This document shows, piece after piece, positions 10,249 through 18,671 of a DNA stretch of 64,000 nt (its first letter is position 1; each line of letters begins with the position of its first letter). A model generated the notes under the pieces. It was not told the DNA's origin and did not search any database. It saw nothing but the letters and a program-made list of their open reading frames with translations. This stretch comes from Nocardia jinanensis (lineage in GTDB: Bacteria > Actinomycetota > Actinomycetes > Mycobacteriales > Mycobacteriaceae), in assembly GCF_014645735.1 (NCBI RefSeq), contig NZ_BMMH01000013.1:62001-126000 (forward strand), written 5' to 3'. Both the position numbers and the translations under genes were made by a program.

Positions 10249-10476
10249 GATGTTCGGCATCGCTTCTGGCACAAGCGCATCGTCCGCGCCGGCGTGAACA
10301 CCCCCTGAAGCCCTGTGCGCGAACCCACCCGAACTGGTCATCGGCGCCGACGAGATCTGCTTCCTCGATTTCGGACCGATCTTCGCCGAATGGGAAGCGG
10401 ATTTCGGGCGCACCTATGTGCTCGGCGACGATCCGGCCGAACCGGCCCTGCGCGACGCACTGGAACCGCTGTGGCG
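10249..10476 (+). pseudogene. M24 metallopeptidase (Xaa-Pro aminopeptidase-like) remnant
   Basis: Two adjacent reading frames carry conserved M24 signature text. Frame one reads RFWHKRIVRAGVNT (ending at a TGA at 10306). The next frame, from about 10322, reads NPPELVIGADEI then FLDFGPIFAEWEADFGRT and YVLGDDP, which includes the metal-binding Asp region of the family. The two pieces are contiguous in the protein family but are separated here by a frameshift. There is no upstream start, and the C-terminal metal ligands are missing. This is a decayed fragment of roughly 75 residues. It lies between the hydrolase and the MerR gene and fills most of that gap. Confidence 0.75.
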
Positions 10477-10594
10477 ACAGGCTCGCGACCGGTCGTCGAG
10501 CGGGCCGCCGCACAGGGGTGGGCATTCACCGCCCCCATCGCCGGCCATCTCCTGCACATACGCCCGCCCGCGTAGCGCACACCGCGGGCGTGGT

Positions 10595-10993
10595 TCACAG
10601 GATCGGGATATCGGGCGGTATTTGCAGGGCGACGGTGATCAACGAGTGGATGCGGGCGCTGATCACCGTCAGTAGGCCGTGTATCTCGGCCGGCGCGGTC
10701 TCCACGGCGGTATGCAGGAGTTGCAGGTCGTCGTCGATACGCTGGAGAACCCGGCCGATATCGCCGGGGCCGGCGGTCAGCGCGGCGGCGATCTCCTCCA
10801 GGGGCAACCCCTGCGCCTCCAGCCGGCGGATCAGGTGGACGCGGGTGATATCGGCGGCGTCGTAGAGCCGGTAATTCCCGGTGGTCCGTTCGGCCGGGGT
10901 GAGCAGGCCGAGGCCGGTGTAATAGTCGATCGTTCGCGCGCTGACCTCGGCGCGGGCAGCGAACTCACCGATCCTGAGCAGGGACGCGGGCAC
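10595..10993 (-). CDS. MerR-family transcriptional regulator
   Basis: A 132-residue regulator starting at GTG 10993, preceded by GAGAGG. The N-terminal winged helix reads RIGEFAARAEVSARTIDYYT then NYRLYDAADI, the hallmark MerR order of HTH, YY pair and wing. It is followed by RLEAQGLPLEEIAAAL and a coiled coil up to about residue 115. There is no conserved Cys cluster, so metal sensing of the MerR/CueR type is unlikely. A small-molecule or stress signal is more probable but unknown. It is transcribed away from the TerD genes and shares a 301-bp upstream region with them. Confidence 0.9.
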   Translation of the reverse strand: MPASLLRIGEFAARAEVSARTIDYYTGLGLLTPAERTTGNYRLYDAADITRVHLIRRLEAQGLPLEEIAAALTAGPGDIGRVLQRIDDDLQLLHTAVETAPAEIHGLLTVISARIHSLITVALQIPPDIPIL

Positions 10994-11294
10994 TGGTCAC
11001 CTCTCTTCTGCCGACGACAACCATACAGTGGTGCGTGCTAGTGTCGGATATATGTCCGCATATGGGACTCGGCAAATACGCAGCGCCGCCGGCACCGGAC
11101 GGCCGGCGGGACGAATCGCCTGCGCATGCTGATCCGCTTCGGCCGGAACACGATTCGGGCAACCTTCGCGCACACCCGGTGTGGCCGGGCGGTGCCCGAG
11201 TACCGTCGGCCGATACGACCCGTGTCGCCTGGGCTCGCCGGACGACCGCGTATCCGGACAGTCGACGAACTCTCGAGAATCAGGAGAACCCGGA
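10994..11294. other. Divergent spacer between MerR gene and TerD genes
   Basis: No gene seen. At 11045-11058 there is a 14-bp near-perfect palindrome (CGGA, TATATG, TCCG), AT-rich at its centre, about 50 bp upstream of the MerR start. It is a candidate MerR operator and promoter. The remainder, toward 11295, is ordinary GC-rich leader ending in AGGAG before the TerD ATG. Confidence 0.4.
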
Positions 11295-11870
11295 ATGAGT
11301 GTCAGTCTCGCCAAGGGCGGCAATGTCTCGTTGTCCAAGCAGGCGCCGAACCTGACCGCGGTGGCGGTCGGCCTCGGATGGGACGTGCGATCGACCACAG
11401 GCTCGGATTTCGATCTGGATGCCAGCGCCATCGCGACCGGTCAGGATCATAAAGTGGTCTCCGACCAGCATTTCGTGTTCTACAACAACCTGCGTTCCCC
11501 CGAAGGCAGCATCGAGCACACCGGCGACAATCTCACCGGCGAAGGTGAAGGCGATGATGAGGTGATCACCGTCGACCTCGCGGCCACACCACCGACGATC
11601 ACCAATATCTTCTTCCCCGTCTCGATCCACGACGCCGATGCCCGGCAGCAGTCGTTCGGCCAGGTACGCAACGCGTTCATCCGCGTGGTGGACCGGGCGA
11701 ACGGTACGGAGCTGGCCCGCTACGACCTGAGCGAGGACGCCTCGACCGAGACCGCGATGGTGTTCGGCGAGTTGTACCGCAGCGGTGCGGAATGGAAGTT
11801 CCGCGCCATCGGGCAGGGCTACGCCTCCGGTCTGGCCGGGATCGCCCGGGACTACGGCGTGAACGTCTGA
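11295..11870 (+). CDS. TerD-family protein
   Basis: A 191-residue TerD-domain protein with the typical full length. It opens MSVSLAKGGNVSLSK and then shows GLGWDVRSTTGSDFDLDASA. The paired calcium-binding segments are visible as FVFYNNLRSPEGS followed by HTGDNLTGEGEGDDE. TerD domains bind Ca2+ and are linked to tellurite tolerance, phage resistance and envelope stress, but the molecular role is unsettled. The ATG at 11295 follows CAGGAG. The next gene, also TerD-like, begins 23 bp after the stop, so the two are almost certainly co-transcribed. No TerC or TerB is visible nearby. Confidence 0.93.
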   Translation: MSVSLAKGGNVSLSKQAPNLTAVAVGLGWDVRSTTGSDFDLDASAIATGQDHKVVSDQHFVFYNNLRSPEGSIEHTGDNLTGEGEGDDEVITVDLAATPPTITNIFFPVSIHDADARQQSFGQVRNAFIRVVDRANGTELARYDLSEDASTETAMVFGELYRSGAEWKFRAIGQGYASGLAGIARDYGVNV

Positions 11871-11893
11871 CCGGGCTGCCACAGAGACAGCTG

Positions 11894-12583
11894 ATGGGAA
11901 TCGACTACACCAAGAAATCCGCGCCGTCCGGCCCGCCTCCTGCGGGCGGCGGCCCTGCGGCCGGTCCGAACAAACTCACCCTGACCAAGGCCGACCGCCG
12001 GGTCGACCTCACCAAAAGCGGTGAGCGCCAAGGCGTGATGCGGGTGAACCTGAACTGGACGAACCCCGAGCCGGTCCAGAAGAAACCCGGATTCTTCGCC
12101 AAACTGCTCGGTGCCGGCGGCGGCATCGATCTGGACCTGGGCTGCCTCTACGAACTCGCCGACGGCTCCAAGGGCGTCATCCAGGCACTGGGCAGGAGCT
12201 ACGGCGACGCGCACAAGCCCCCGTTCATCGCGCTGGACCGTGACGACCGCACCGGCGCGGTGACCGGTGGGGAGAACCTGCACATCAACCTCGCCGATCC
12301 CGCCGCGTTCCGCCGGATCCTGATCTTCGCCATGATCTACGAGGGTGCGGCGAACTGGGCGGCAGTCGACGGGGTGGTCACCATGTACCCGACCTCCGGG
12401 CCGCAGATCGAGGTGCGGCTGGATTCCGCCGTCGACGGGGCTCGTATCTGCGCGGTCGCGCTGCTGACCGATACCGGTGGCGGCCTGACCGTACAACGCG
12501 AGGTCGAATACATCAGCGGTGGCCAGGCCGATCTCGATCGCGCCTACCAGTGGGGTATCCGCTGGGCGGCGGGCCGCAAGTAG
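11894..12583 (+). CDS. TerD-domain protein, TerA/Ter-like long form
   Basis: A 229-residue protein with a Pro/Gly-rich N-terminal linker (residues 8-28) followed by a divergent TerD domain: LTLTKADRRVDLTK, VNLNWT, then GIDLDLGCLYELADGSKGVI and ALDRDDRTGAVTGGENLHIN. The acidic LDLG and DRDDRTG segments correspond to the Ca2+ sites of TerD. The C-terminal part, ISGGQADLDRAYQWGIRWAAG, is typical of this actinobacterial subgroup. It lies 23 bp after the first TerD gene. It may be the membrane- or partner-tethered member of the pair; that is inference. Confidence 0.9.
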   Translation: MGIDYTKKSAPSGPPPAGGGPAAGPNKLTLTKADRRVDLTKSGERQGVMRVNLNWTNPEPVQKKPGFFAKLLGAGGGIDLDLGCLYELADGSKGVIQALGRSYGDAHKPPFIALDRDDRTGAVTGGENLHINLADPAAFRRILIFAMIYEGAANWAAVDGVVTMYPTSGPQIEVRLDSAVDGARICAVALLTDTGGGLTVQREVEYISGGQADLDRAYQWGIRWAAGRK

Positions 12584-12642
12584 CGCGACCGCCCACCCCG
12601 ACAACCGATCGACCCGTACCCGCTCCCCGGCAGAGAGAGCTC

Positions 12643-12738
12643 ATGAGACGCGCATCGCGCAAAAGAAAATATCGACAACCCGGTTCGACCACTGACGACC
12701 GCCCTCCCCGAGTACCCAGCGGGGTGCGGCCGTGCTGA
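12643..12738 (+). CDS. Possible 31-codon basic leader peptide
   Basis: ATG 12643 is preceded by AGAGAG at good spacing and opens a very basic reading frame (RRASRKRKYRQ) that ends at TGA 12736-12738. The stop overlaps the GTG of the following CNNM gene (12732), which itself has only a weak ribosome site. This arrangement would allow translational coupling. It could equally be chance; there is no homology evidence. Confidence 0.3.
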   Translation: MRRASRKRKYRQPGSTTDDRPPRVPSGVRPC

Positions 12739-14096
12739 TCGTCGCGAACATCGTCGCGGGTATCGGCATCGTCGTACTCATCACCGCGTTCACGGGATAT
12801 TTCGTCGCCCAGGAGTTCGCCTTCATGGCCGTGGATCGCTCGCGGCTCAAAGCACGGGCGACCGCTGGCGACAAGGCTGCCGGCCGGGCGCTACGAGTCA
12901 CTCGGCGAACCTCGTTCATGCTGTCCGGTGCGCAGCTCGGCATCACGGTGACCGGCCTTCTCGTCGGATATGTCGCGGAACCGCTCATCGGGCGCGGGCT
13001 GGGCGAGCTGCTGGGCGGCGCCGGGGTGCCCACTGCGGTCGGAGTGGGTGTCGGCGCGGTGCTGGCGATCGTGTTCTCCACCCTGGTGCAGATGTTGTTC
13101 GGTGAGTTGGTGCCGAAGAACCTCGCCATCGCCCGCCCCGAGCCGGTGGCCCGCCGGCTCGCGGCCTCGACGACCCTGTATCTGAAGGTGTTCGGGTGGT
13201 TGATCCGATTGTTCGACCAGTCGTCGAATGTGTTGCTGCGCGCCCTGCGTATCGAGCCGGTCCATGATGTCGAGCATTCGGCCACACCCCGCGATCTCGA
13301 GCATATCGTCGCGGCATCCCGTGATTCCGGGGAACTGCCCGCCGAGTTGTCGACGCTGCTCGATCGCATCCTCGACTTCCCGACCAGCACCGCCGAGCAC
13401 GCCATGATCCCGCGCGCGCGGGTCGACACCGTGCATATCGACGATCCGGTGCGCGATGTACTCGCCCGGATGCGCACCGGCCATACCCGATACCCGGTCG
13501 TCGGCGACAGCAGCGACGATCTGCGTGGCGTGGTCCACCTCCACGATCTCCTCGACGGCGAACCCACCGGCACCACGGCCACCCGGCTACGGCCCGCGGT
13601 CCTGGTACCGGAATCGCTGCCGCTGCCCGAGCTGGTGGACCGGCTGGGCGCCGAAAACGAGGAGATGGCGCTCGTCGTCGACGAATACGGTGGTTTCGCC
13701 GGCATCGTCACGGTCGAGGATATCGCCGAGGAACTGGTCGGTGAGATCGCCGACGAACACGACCCGGGTACAACCGCGGATATCGTCGCCGAGGGCGACG
13801 GCTGGCTGGTGGCCGGCGGGGTACACCTCGACGAGGCCGAACGCCGCCTCGAGCTGACCCTGCCCAGCGGGGATCACGAAACCCTCGCCGGACTGGTCAT
13901 CAGCGCCTTCGGTGGACTTCCCGAGGTCGGCGACCGGGTCCGCATCGCGCTGCGCACCGATGTCGCCGGCTTCCTCGACGATCCGGCACGGCCGGCGCCC
14001 ACACTGGTCGCGGAGGTGCGCCGCGTCGACAAACATGTGCCCGCGTCGGTGTTCCTCACCGTCCGGACCGAATCGGAGGACAGCGGCGATGAGTAA
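12732..14096 (+). CDS. CNNM/HlyC-CorC family membrane transporter (DUF21, CBS pair, CorC_HlyC)
   Basis: A 454-residue protein with an N-terminal DUF21 membrane domain of about three to four helices (residues 1-200; GITVTGLLVGYVAEPLIG and FGELVPKNLAIA are the family signatures). It is followed by a tandem CBS pair (about 215-340, with MIPRARVDTV and LVVDEYGGFAGIVTVEDI) and a C-terminal CorC_HlyC domain (about 360-440, with ADGWLVAGGVHLDE-like text). Proteins of this class are linked to Mg2+ and other divalent cation export; the old hemolysin label is misleading. The stop overlaps the start of the next gene by 8 bp, so the two are translated as a pair. Confidence 0.93.
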   Translation: MLIVANIVAGIGIVVLITAFTGYFVAQEFAFMAVDRSRLKARATAGDKAAGRALRVTRRTSFMLSGAQLGITVTGLLVGYVAEPLIGRGLGELLGGAGVPTAVGVGVGAVLAIVFSTLVQMLFGELVPKNLAIARPEPVARRLAASTTLYLKVFGWLIRLFDQSSNVLLRALRIEPVHDVEHSATPRDLEHIVAASRDSGELPAELSTLLDRILDFPTSTAEHAMIPRARVDTVHIDDPVRDVLARMRTGHTRYPVVGDSSDDLRGVVHLHDLLDGEPTGTTATRLRPAVLVPESLPLPELVDRLGAENEEMALVVDEYGGFAGIVTVEDIAEELVGEIADEHDPGTTADIVAEGDGWLVAGGVHLDEAERRLELTLPSGDHETLAGLVISAFGGLPEVGDRVRIALRTDVAGFLDDPARPAPTLVAEVRRVDKHVPASVFLTVRTESEDSGDE

Positions 14097-15126
14097 CCCC
14101 TGGGTCGTCGCGGCGGTCACGATCGGGTTGATCGCCGCGAGTGCCTTCTTCGTCGCGGTCGAGTTCGCGCTCATCGCCGCCCGCCGCCACCGGCTCGAAG
14201 ACGCCGCCGCGACCAGTAGCGCCGCCCGCGCGGCACTGCGCAGTTCCTCGGAACTGTCGGTGCTGCTGGCGGGCTCCCAGCTCGGCATCACGGTCTGCAC
14301 CCTCGCGCTCGGGGCGGTCACCAAACCCGCCGTACACCACTGGATCACACCGCTGTTCGAAGGGTTCGGTGCCCCGCTCTGGGCCGCCGATGTCATCGGG
14401 TTCGTCCTCGCACTGATCGTGGTGACGTTCCTGCATCTCGTCGTCGGTGAGATGGCGCCCAAGTCCTGGGCGATCGCGCACCCGGAGAAATCGGCCACGA
14501 TCCTGGCCGTCCCGATGCGGGCCTTCATGTGGTTCACCCGTCCGCTGCTCACCGCACTCAACAGCGCCGCCAATCGGTGCCTGCGCGCGGTCGGCGTCAC
14601 ACCGGTCGACGAGGTCGACGCCGGGCAGGATCCCGCCGCGCTGCGCCATCTCGTCGAGCACTCCGCGACCGCGGGTACCCTCGACGAGCGCTACCACGGC
14701 AACCTCATCAGCGCCCTGGAACTGGAACAACTCACCGTCGCCGATATCGTCCGCCCCGACTCCCACCCCAGTGCCGTCGCCCCGGACGCCGGACCGCGGG
14801 CCATCCAAGCGATCTCCCGCGAGACCGGGCACCTGCGCCTGCTGGTCCGCGACGGCGACCGGATCGACGGTGTCCTGCATGTCCGCGACAGCCTGCAGGC
14901 CGACCCGGAGACCACCGCGCACCGGCTCATGCGTCCGGTACTGACTCTGGATACCACGACGAAGGTGTACGAAGCACTGCAGACCATGCGCGAAACCCGT
15001 AGTCATCTGGCCGTCGTCAGTGCCCCGGACGGGACGGCACCGGTCGGACTGATCACCATCACCGACGTCCTCCAGCGCCTCCTGCCCCGGACGGCCACCG
15101 AGCAGACACGGACCACGCCCCACTGA
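14089..15126 (+). CDS. CNNM/DUF21-CBS protein, short paralogue
   Basis: A 345-residue second member of the same family, starting 8 bp inside the previous gene. DUF21 signatures are present as GSQLGITVCTLALGAV and VGEMAPKSWAIAHPEK, with a CBS pair to about residue 330. It lacks the C-terminal CorC_HlyC domain, unlike its neighbour. A full-length plus a short paralogue in tandem is a common actinobacterial layout and suggests a heteromer. The family sense is divalent cation (Mg2+ or Co2+) homeostasis. A strong hairpin follows at 15144. Confidence 0.92.
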   Translation: MSNPWVVAAVTIGLIAASAFFVAVEFALIAARRHRLEDAAATSSAARAALRSSSELSVLLAGSQLGITVCTLALGAVTKPAVHHWITPLFEGFGAPLWAADVIGFVLALIVVTFLHLVVGEMAPKSWAIAHPEKSATILAVPMRAFMWFTRPLLTALNSAANRCLRAVGVTPVDEVDAGQDPAALRHLVEHSATAGTLDERYHGNLISALELEQLTVADIVRPDSHPSAVAPDAGPRAIQAISRETGHLRLLVRDGDRIDGVLHVRDSLQADPETTAHRLMRPVLTLDTTTKVYEALQTMRETRSHLAVVSAPDGTAPVGLITITDVLQRLLPRTATEQTRTTPH

Positions 15127-15143
15127 CGTACCGATTCCGAGAA

Positions 15144-15171
15144 CACCTCGGCCGAACGCCCGGCCGAGGTG
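15144..15171 (+). terminator. Hairpin terminator after CNNM pair
   Basis: A perfect 11-bp stem (CACCTCGGCCG and CGGCCGAGGTG) with a 6-base loop, 17 bp after the stop of the short CNNM gene and between convergent genes. There is no T-run, which is normal in this GC range. Confidence 0.7.
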
Positions 15172-15327
15172 GAAGCGAGGCCGAGCCGCCCGGATGCGGT
15201 CGCTACCCACTGCGCTTTCGGCGGTCCGTCTATGGTTGCCCGGTCCCGCGCGGAAGGACGGGTTGGCACCGGGCTCGAACCGATCCCGGCTCGCCGCAAT
15301 TCACCGGTGCACCCACGGCGGCCGGCA

Positions 15328-15855
15328 TCAGGGATTCCTCGCGTACGCCCCCGCGTCACCGGCGCGGCCCGGTCCCGCCGGCGCGCTGTCCAAAAACTTC
15401 TCGAACGGGTGCAGCCGACCGATCCCGACCTCGATATCACGTGCCAACGCGGTGTACCCGGCGGCGTTGTAGAGCGCGACAGCCTCGGGCTGACGCGGCC
15501 CGGTGGTGAGGTAGATACGCCGGTATCCGCGCCGGGCGATCTCGGCCTCCAGTTCCGCGAGGACGAACCGGCCCAGGCCGCGCCGCCGGTGCTCACGTGC
15601 GGTCCAGATACGTTTCAGTTCGGCGGTCGTGGTGTCGTAGCGCCGGAACGCCCCTCCCGCGACCGGTTGCTCGTTCTCGACCACCACCAGCAACGCGCCG
15701 TCCGGTGGGGCGAATTCCGTTGCGGGATAGGATGTCAGATCGTCCCGCACCTCATCGGCGGTGCCGCCGTACCGGGTGCTGTATTCGACAGCCAGTTCGG
15801 CCAGTAGGGGTGCGGCGAGTGGGTCGTCCTGGGCGACGAGACAGCTGTGGCGCAC
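15328..15855 (-). CDS. GNAT-family N-acetyltransferase
   Basis: A 175-residue acetyl-CoA-dependent acetyltransferase. The acetyl-CoA pyrophosphate loop reads RRRGLGRFVLAELE (motif A, Q/R-x-x-G-x-G) after the beta-4 strand RIWTAREH, and motif B reads LYNAAGY. It is the last gene of the ABC transporter operon: its GTG lies only 3 bp past the stop of the substrate-binding protein. In Bacillus a GNAT (YtmI/SnaA) sits in the same operon as cystine-type transporters and acetylates S-alkyl-cysteines before oxidative cleavage. That is the most attractive role here, but it rests on context only. Confidence 0.87.
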   Translation of the reverse strand: MRHSCLVAQDDPLAAPLLAELAVEYSTRYGGTADEVRDDLTSYPATEFAPPDGALLVVVENEQPVAGGAFRRYDTTTAELKRIWTAREHRRRGLGRFVLAELEAEIARRGYRRIYLTTGPRQPEAVALYNAAGYTALARDIEVGIGRLHPFEKFLDSAPAGPGRAGDAGAYARNP

Positions 15856-15858
15856 GGA

Positions 15859-16839
15859 TCAGGCTCCCGGCTTCGGTAGTCCCGGCGGGTTGACCCGAGA
15901 CCGCGTCACGACCTCGCTCTGCAGTCCCCAGCGGTCGATGACCTTCTGATAGATACCGTTGTCGATGGCGTACTGCAGCGCCTCGTGCACCGCGGCGATC
16001 AGTCCGTTGTCCTTTTTGGTGGCCACCGCGATCTCGGCCTGTAGCGCCTCCCCGGCCCCCGACAGGGTCGTGGCGATCTTCGTATCGCCGGAGGTCGCCG
16101 AATGGTAGACAGCGACCGGGTTCGGTCCGAGATACCCGTCGATACGGCGTGAGGACAGTGCCAGATAGTAGTCGGTGGCCTGCTGGTAGTAGGCGATATC
16201 GATGGCGGGCAGGCCTTCGGCGATATTGCTCTCGTTCCATTCGACCAGCAGCTGCTCCTGGTTGGTTCCGCTGCCGACGCCGATACGCTTACCCGCCAGC
16301 GACTTGCGGTCGGTATAGGTCCAGTCGTCGTCTTTCGGCACCTCCAGCGCGATATTGTCGAGCCGGTAGGTGGCGAAATCGTACTTCTCCTTACGTTCCT
16401 CGGTCACGGTGACATTGGAGATGAACGCGTCGACTTCACCGGAATCGATCTTCACGAAATTCTGTGACCAGTCGGCGGCCAGCGCCTCGAGCCGCAGCCC
16501 GAGAATATCGGCGACCAGATAGGCGAAATCGATCTCGGAACCGACGAGTGTCCGATCGTCGGTGGCATGGAACCGCAGCGGCGGGCCGGTGGTGGCCGAA
16601 CCGGTGACCACGAAGGTGCCCCTGTCCCGGATCGCCTGCGGAACCTTCGCGGCGATGGCGTCGACCTTGTCGCTGCGAACCCGGGTGGGCTGTTCCGGGG
16701 ACAGGTCGAAAACCTGTCCGTCGGCGGTGCGGACCTCGTTGCCGACCTCGCCACCGCCACCACAGGCAGTCGTCACCAGCGCCAAGGTGGTGAGCACGGC
16801 GGCCAGGACGGCACGCCGACCGGTTCGGGCAGAACCCAT
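15859..16839 (-). CDS. ABC transporter substrate-binding lipoprotein, family 3
   Basis: A 326-residue extracytoplasmic solute receptor for polar amino acids or related compounds. The signal sequence RRAVLAAVLTTLALVTTACG ends in a lipobox (TTAC), so the mature protein is lipid-anchored. The family 3 fold is shown by ADWSQNFVKIDSGEVDAFIS (ligand-gripping region), NVTVTEERKEKYDF and GKRIGVGSGTNQEQLL. I chose ATG 16839 over an upstream start because the signal peptide then begins at residue 1. It belongs to an operon after permease and ATPase, with a GNAT behind it. The GNAT partner and the LLM monooxygenases elsewhere in the window point to a sulfur-containing amino acid, but the ligand is not determinable here. 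Confidence 0.93.
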   Translation of the reverse strand: MGSARTGRRAVLAAVLTTLALVTTACGGGGEVGNEVRTADGQVFDLSPEQPTRVRSDKVDAIAAKVPQAIRDRGTFVVTGSATTGPPLRFHATDDRTLVGSEIDFAYLVADILGLRLEALAADWSQNFVKIDSGEVDAFISNVTVTEERKEKYDFATYRLDNIALEVPKDDDWTYTDRKSLAGKRIGVGSGTNQEQLLVEWNESNIAEGLPAIDIAYYQQATDYYLALSSRRIDGYLGPNPVAVYHSATSGDTKIATTLSGAGEALQAEIAVATKKDNGLIAAVHEALQYAIDNGIYQKVIDRWGLQSEVVTRSRVNPPGLPKPGA

Positions 16840-16885
16840 GATGTGTCCTCTACTTCCGGGATCGGTGATTCGTCGCGGGTGCTGT

Positions 16886-17671
16886 TCAGAGCACGTGCGC
16901 CAGAAAGGCTTTGGTGCGCGCATGATCAGGATCGTCGAGCACCTTGTGCGGGGGCCCCTGCTCGACGATGCGGCCCGCGTCCAGCAGCACGACGGTGTCG
17001 GCGACCTCTCTCGCGAACCCGACCTCGTGGGTGACGATCACCAGTGTCGCGCCGTCGCGGGCCAGACCACGGATGGCGTCGAGCACCTCGCCGACGAGTT
17101 CGGGATCCAGCGCCGAGGTGGGCTCGTCGAAGAGGATCACTTTCGGCCGCAACGCCAGTGCCCGGGCGATGGCGACGCGCTGCTGTTGCCCACCGGAGAG
17201 CTGACGAGGATAGGCATCGGCCCGGTCGGCCAGCCCGACCCGTTCCAGCAGATCGGCCGCGGCCGACTCCGCCTCGTCCCGACGGCGGCCCTGGGCGGCG
17301 ATCGGCGCCAGCGCCACGTTCTCGAGTGCCGTGAGGTGCGGGAACAGATTGAAGTTCTGGAAGACGAAACCGATCCGGGAACGCTGCCGCAGGATCTCCC
17401 GCTCGTGCAGTTCGTGTAATTTATCGCCCTTGCGGCGGTAGCCGACGAGTTCGCCGCCCACCCGAACGGTGCCGGCGTCCACCTTCTCCAGATGATTGAT
17501 GATGCGCAGCAGGGTCGATTTCCCCGATCCGGACGGACCGACGATAACGGTCACCTCGCCGGGTCGCACCGCGAGATCTACGCCACGCAACACTTCCGCA
17601 CCGGCATAGGATTTACGGATACCGCGTAGTTCGATCGCGTATTCGGACGGCTCGACAGCTTTTCCGGTCAT
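16886..17671 (-). CDS. Polar amino-acid ABC transporter ATP-binding protein
   Basis: A 261-residue ABC ATPase of the PAAT/GlnQ type. Walker A GPSGSGKST, Q-loop FVFQNFNLFPHLTALENV, signature LSGGQQQRVAIARAL, Walker B VILFDEPTSALDP and switch His in VIVTHEVGFA are all intact. The length is normal for the family. ATG 17671 is chosen because the ATPase domain begins shortly after it; a longer in-frame version would overlap the permease. It lies 43 bp downstream of the permease and 46 bp upstream of the substrate-binding protein. Confidence 0.95.
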   Translation of the reverse strand: MTGKAVEPSEYAIELRGIRKSYAGAEVLRGVDLAVRPGEVTVIVGPSGSGKSTLLRIINHLEKVDAGTVRVGGELVGYRRKGDKLHELHEREILRQRSRIGFVFQNFNLFPHLTALENVALAPIAAQGRRRDEAESAAADLLERVGLADRADAYPRQLSGGQQQRVAIARALALRPKVILFDEPTSALDPELVGEVLDAIRGLARDGATLVIVTHEVGFAREVADTVVLLDAGRIVEQGPPHKVLDDPDHARTKAFLAHVL

Positions 17672-17714
17672 TTCCACTCCCCTGGTTCGACACCGGACAC
17701 CGCAGGCCGCCGCC

Positions 17715-18671
17715 TCATCGCCGCTCCGCGGTGATCTCGGTGATCTTCCGGCGGATCCGCTGCACCGGCGTCGGCGGTAGTTCACGCTCGCTGCCCTTGG
17801 CGAAATATCGTTCGATGTAATACTGCGCGACGGTCAGGATCGTGGTCAGCACGATGTACCACACCGTGGCGACCATCAGCAACGGCACGACCCGCCCGTT
17901 GCGGCCGAAGATCACCTGCACCTGGTAGAAGAGTTCGGCAATCGCCATCACCGAAACGATCGAGGTGCCCTTGAAGAGACTGATCACCTCGTTGACGGCA
18001 TTCGGCAGGATGCCGCGCATCGCCTGCGGCGCGATGATCGTGCAGAACTGGCGCCGCCACGGCAGACCCAGCGATTTCGCCGCCTCCACCTGACCGGGGT
18101 CCACGGAGATGATGCCGGCCCGGATGATCTCCGCGGCGTAGGCGGCCTGGTGGAGGGCCAAGCCGATGACGGCGGCACCGAATCCGCTGATCACGCCGTT
18201 CACATCGAAACTGACGAACGCGGGACCGAACGGTACGCCGATCGAGAATGTCCGGTAGAGGTAGGCGAGATTGAACCAGAACAGCAATTGCACGATCAGC
18301 GGGATCGAGCGGAACGCCCAGACATAGGTCCACGAGATGACCTGCAGGACAGGGTTGTGCGACAGCCGCGCGATCGCCAGCCAGACGCCGAGTACGAAAC
18401 CGAAGAGAGTGCCGTAGAGGGTGAGTTCCACCGTCACCCGCAGGGCCTTCAGCACCACGTCGGCGGTGAAGTACTGGACGAAGGTCGGCCAGTCCCATCC
18501 TGGATTGGTCACGAGTCCGTGCCCGAACTGAGCGACCAGCACCAGCGCGACCGCCGAGATCACCCAGCGCCAGGGATGCCGGCGGCGCGCAATCGGCAGT
18601 GCGGTCTCGTCGGCGACCACGGTTTTCGCCTCGGAGGGGTCGGCGTCGTCGACCGCTGCGACTGTGTTCAT
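17715..18671 (-). CDS. Polar amino-acid ABC transporter permease
   Basis: A 318-residue inner-membrane permease of the HisMQ/TcyL type. There are about five to six membrane helices, with a cytoplasmic N-terminal extension of about 35 residues. The EAA loop that contacts the ATPase reads EAAKSLGLPWRRQF and continues IIAPQAMRGILPN. Another family signature is RSIPLIVQLLFWF. It is the first gene of the operon; only one permease gene is present, so it probably works as a homodimer. About 100 bp upstream the 7-mer GTAGGGA occurs twice, 12 bp apart (18770 and 18782), within the likely promoter. Confidence 0.94.
   Translation of the reverse strand: MNTVAAVDDADPSEAKTVVADETALPIARRRHPWRWVISAVALVLVAQFGHGLVTNPGWDWPTFVQYFTADVVLKALRVTVELTLYGTLFGFVLGVWLAIARLSHNPVLQVISWTYVWAFRSIPLIVQLLFWFNLAYLYRTFSIGVPFGPAFVSFDVNGVISGFGAAVIGLALHQAAYAAEIIRAGIISVDPGQVEAAKSLGLPWRRQFCTIIAPQAMRGILPNAVNEVISLFKGTSIVSVMAIAELFYQVQVIFGRNGRVVPLLMVATVWYIVLTTILTVAQYYIERYFAKGSERELPPTPVQRIRRKITEITAERR

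Noticed and set aside
15250..15330. tRNA-like T-arm on the minus strand (ATCGG, TTCGAGC, CCGGT)
   Set aside because: No matching acceptor, D or anticodon arms lie upstream; the T-arm match alone is likely chance.
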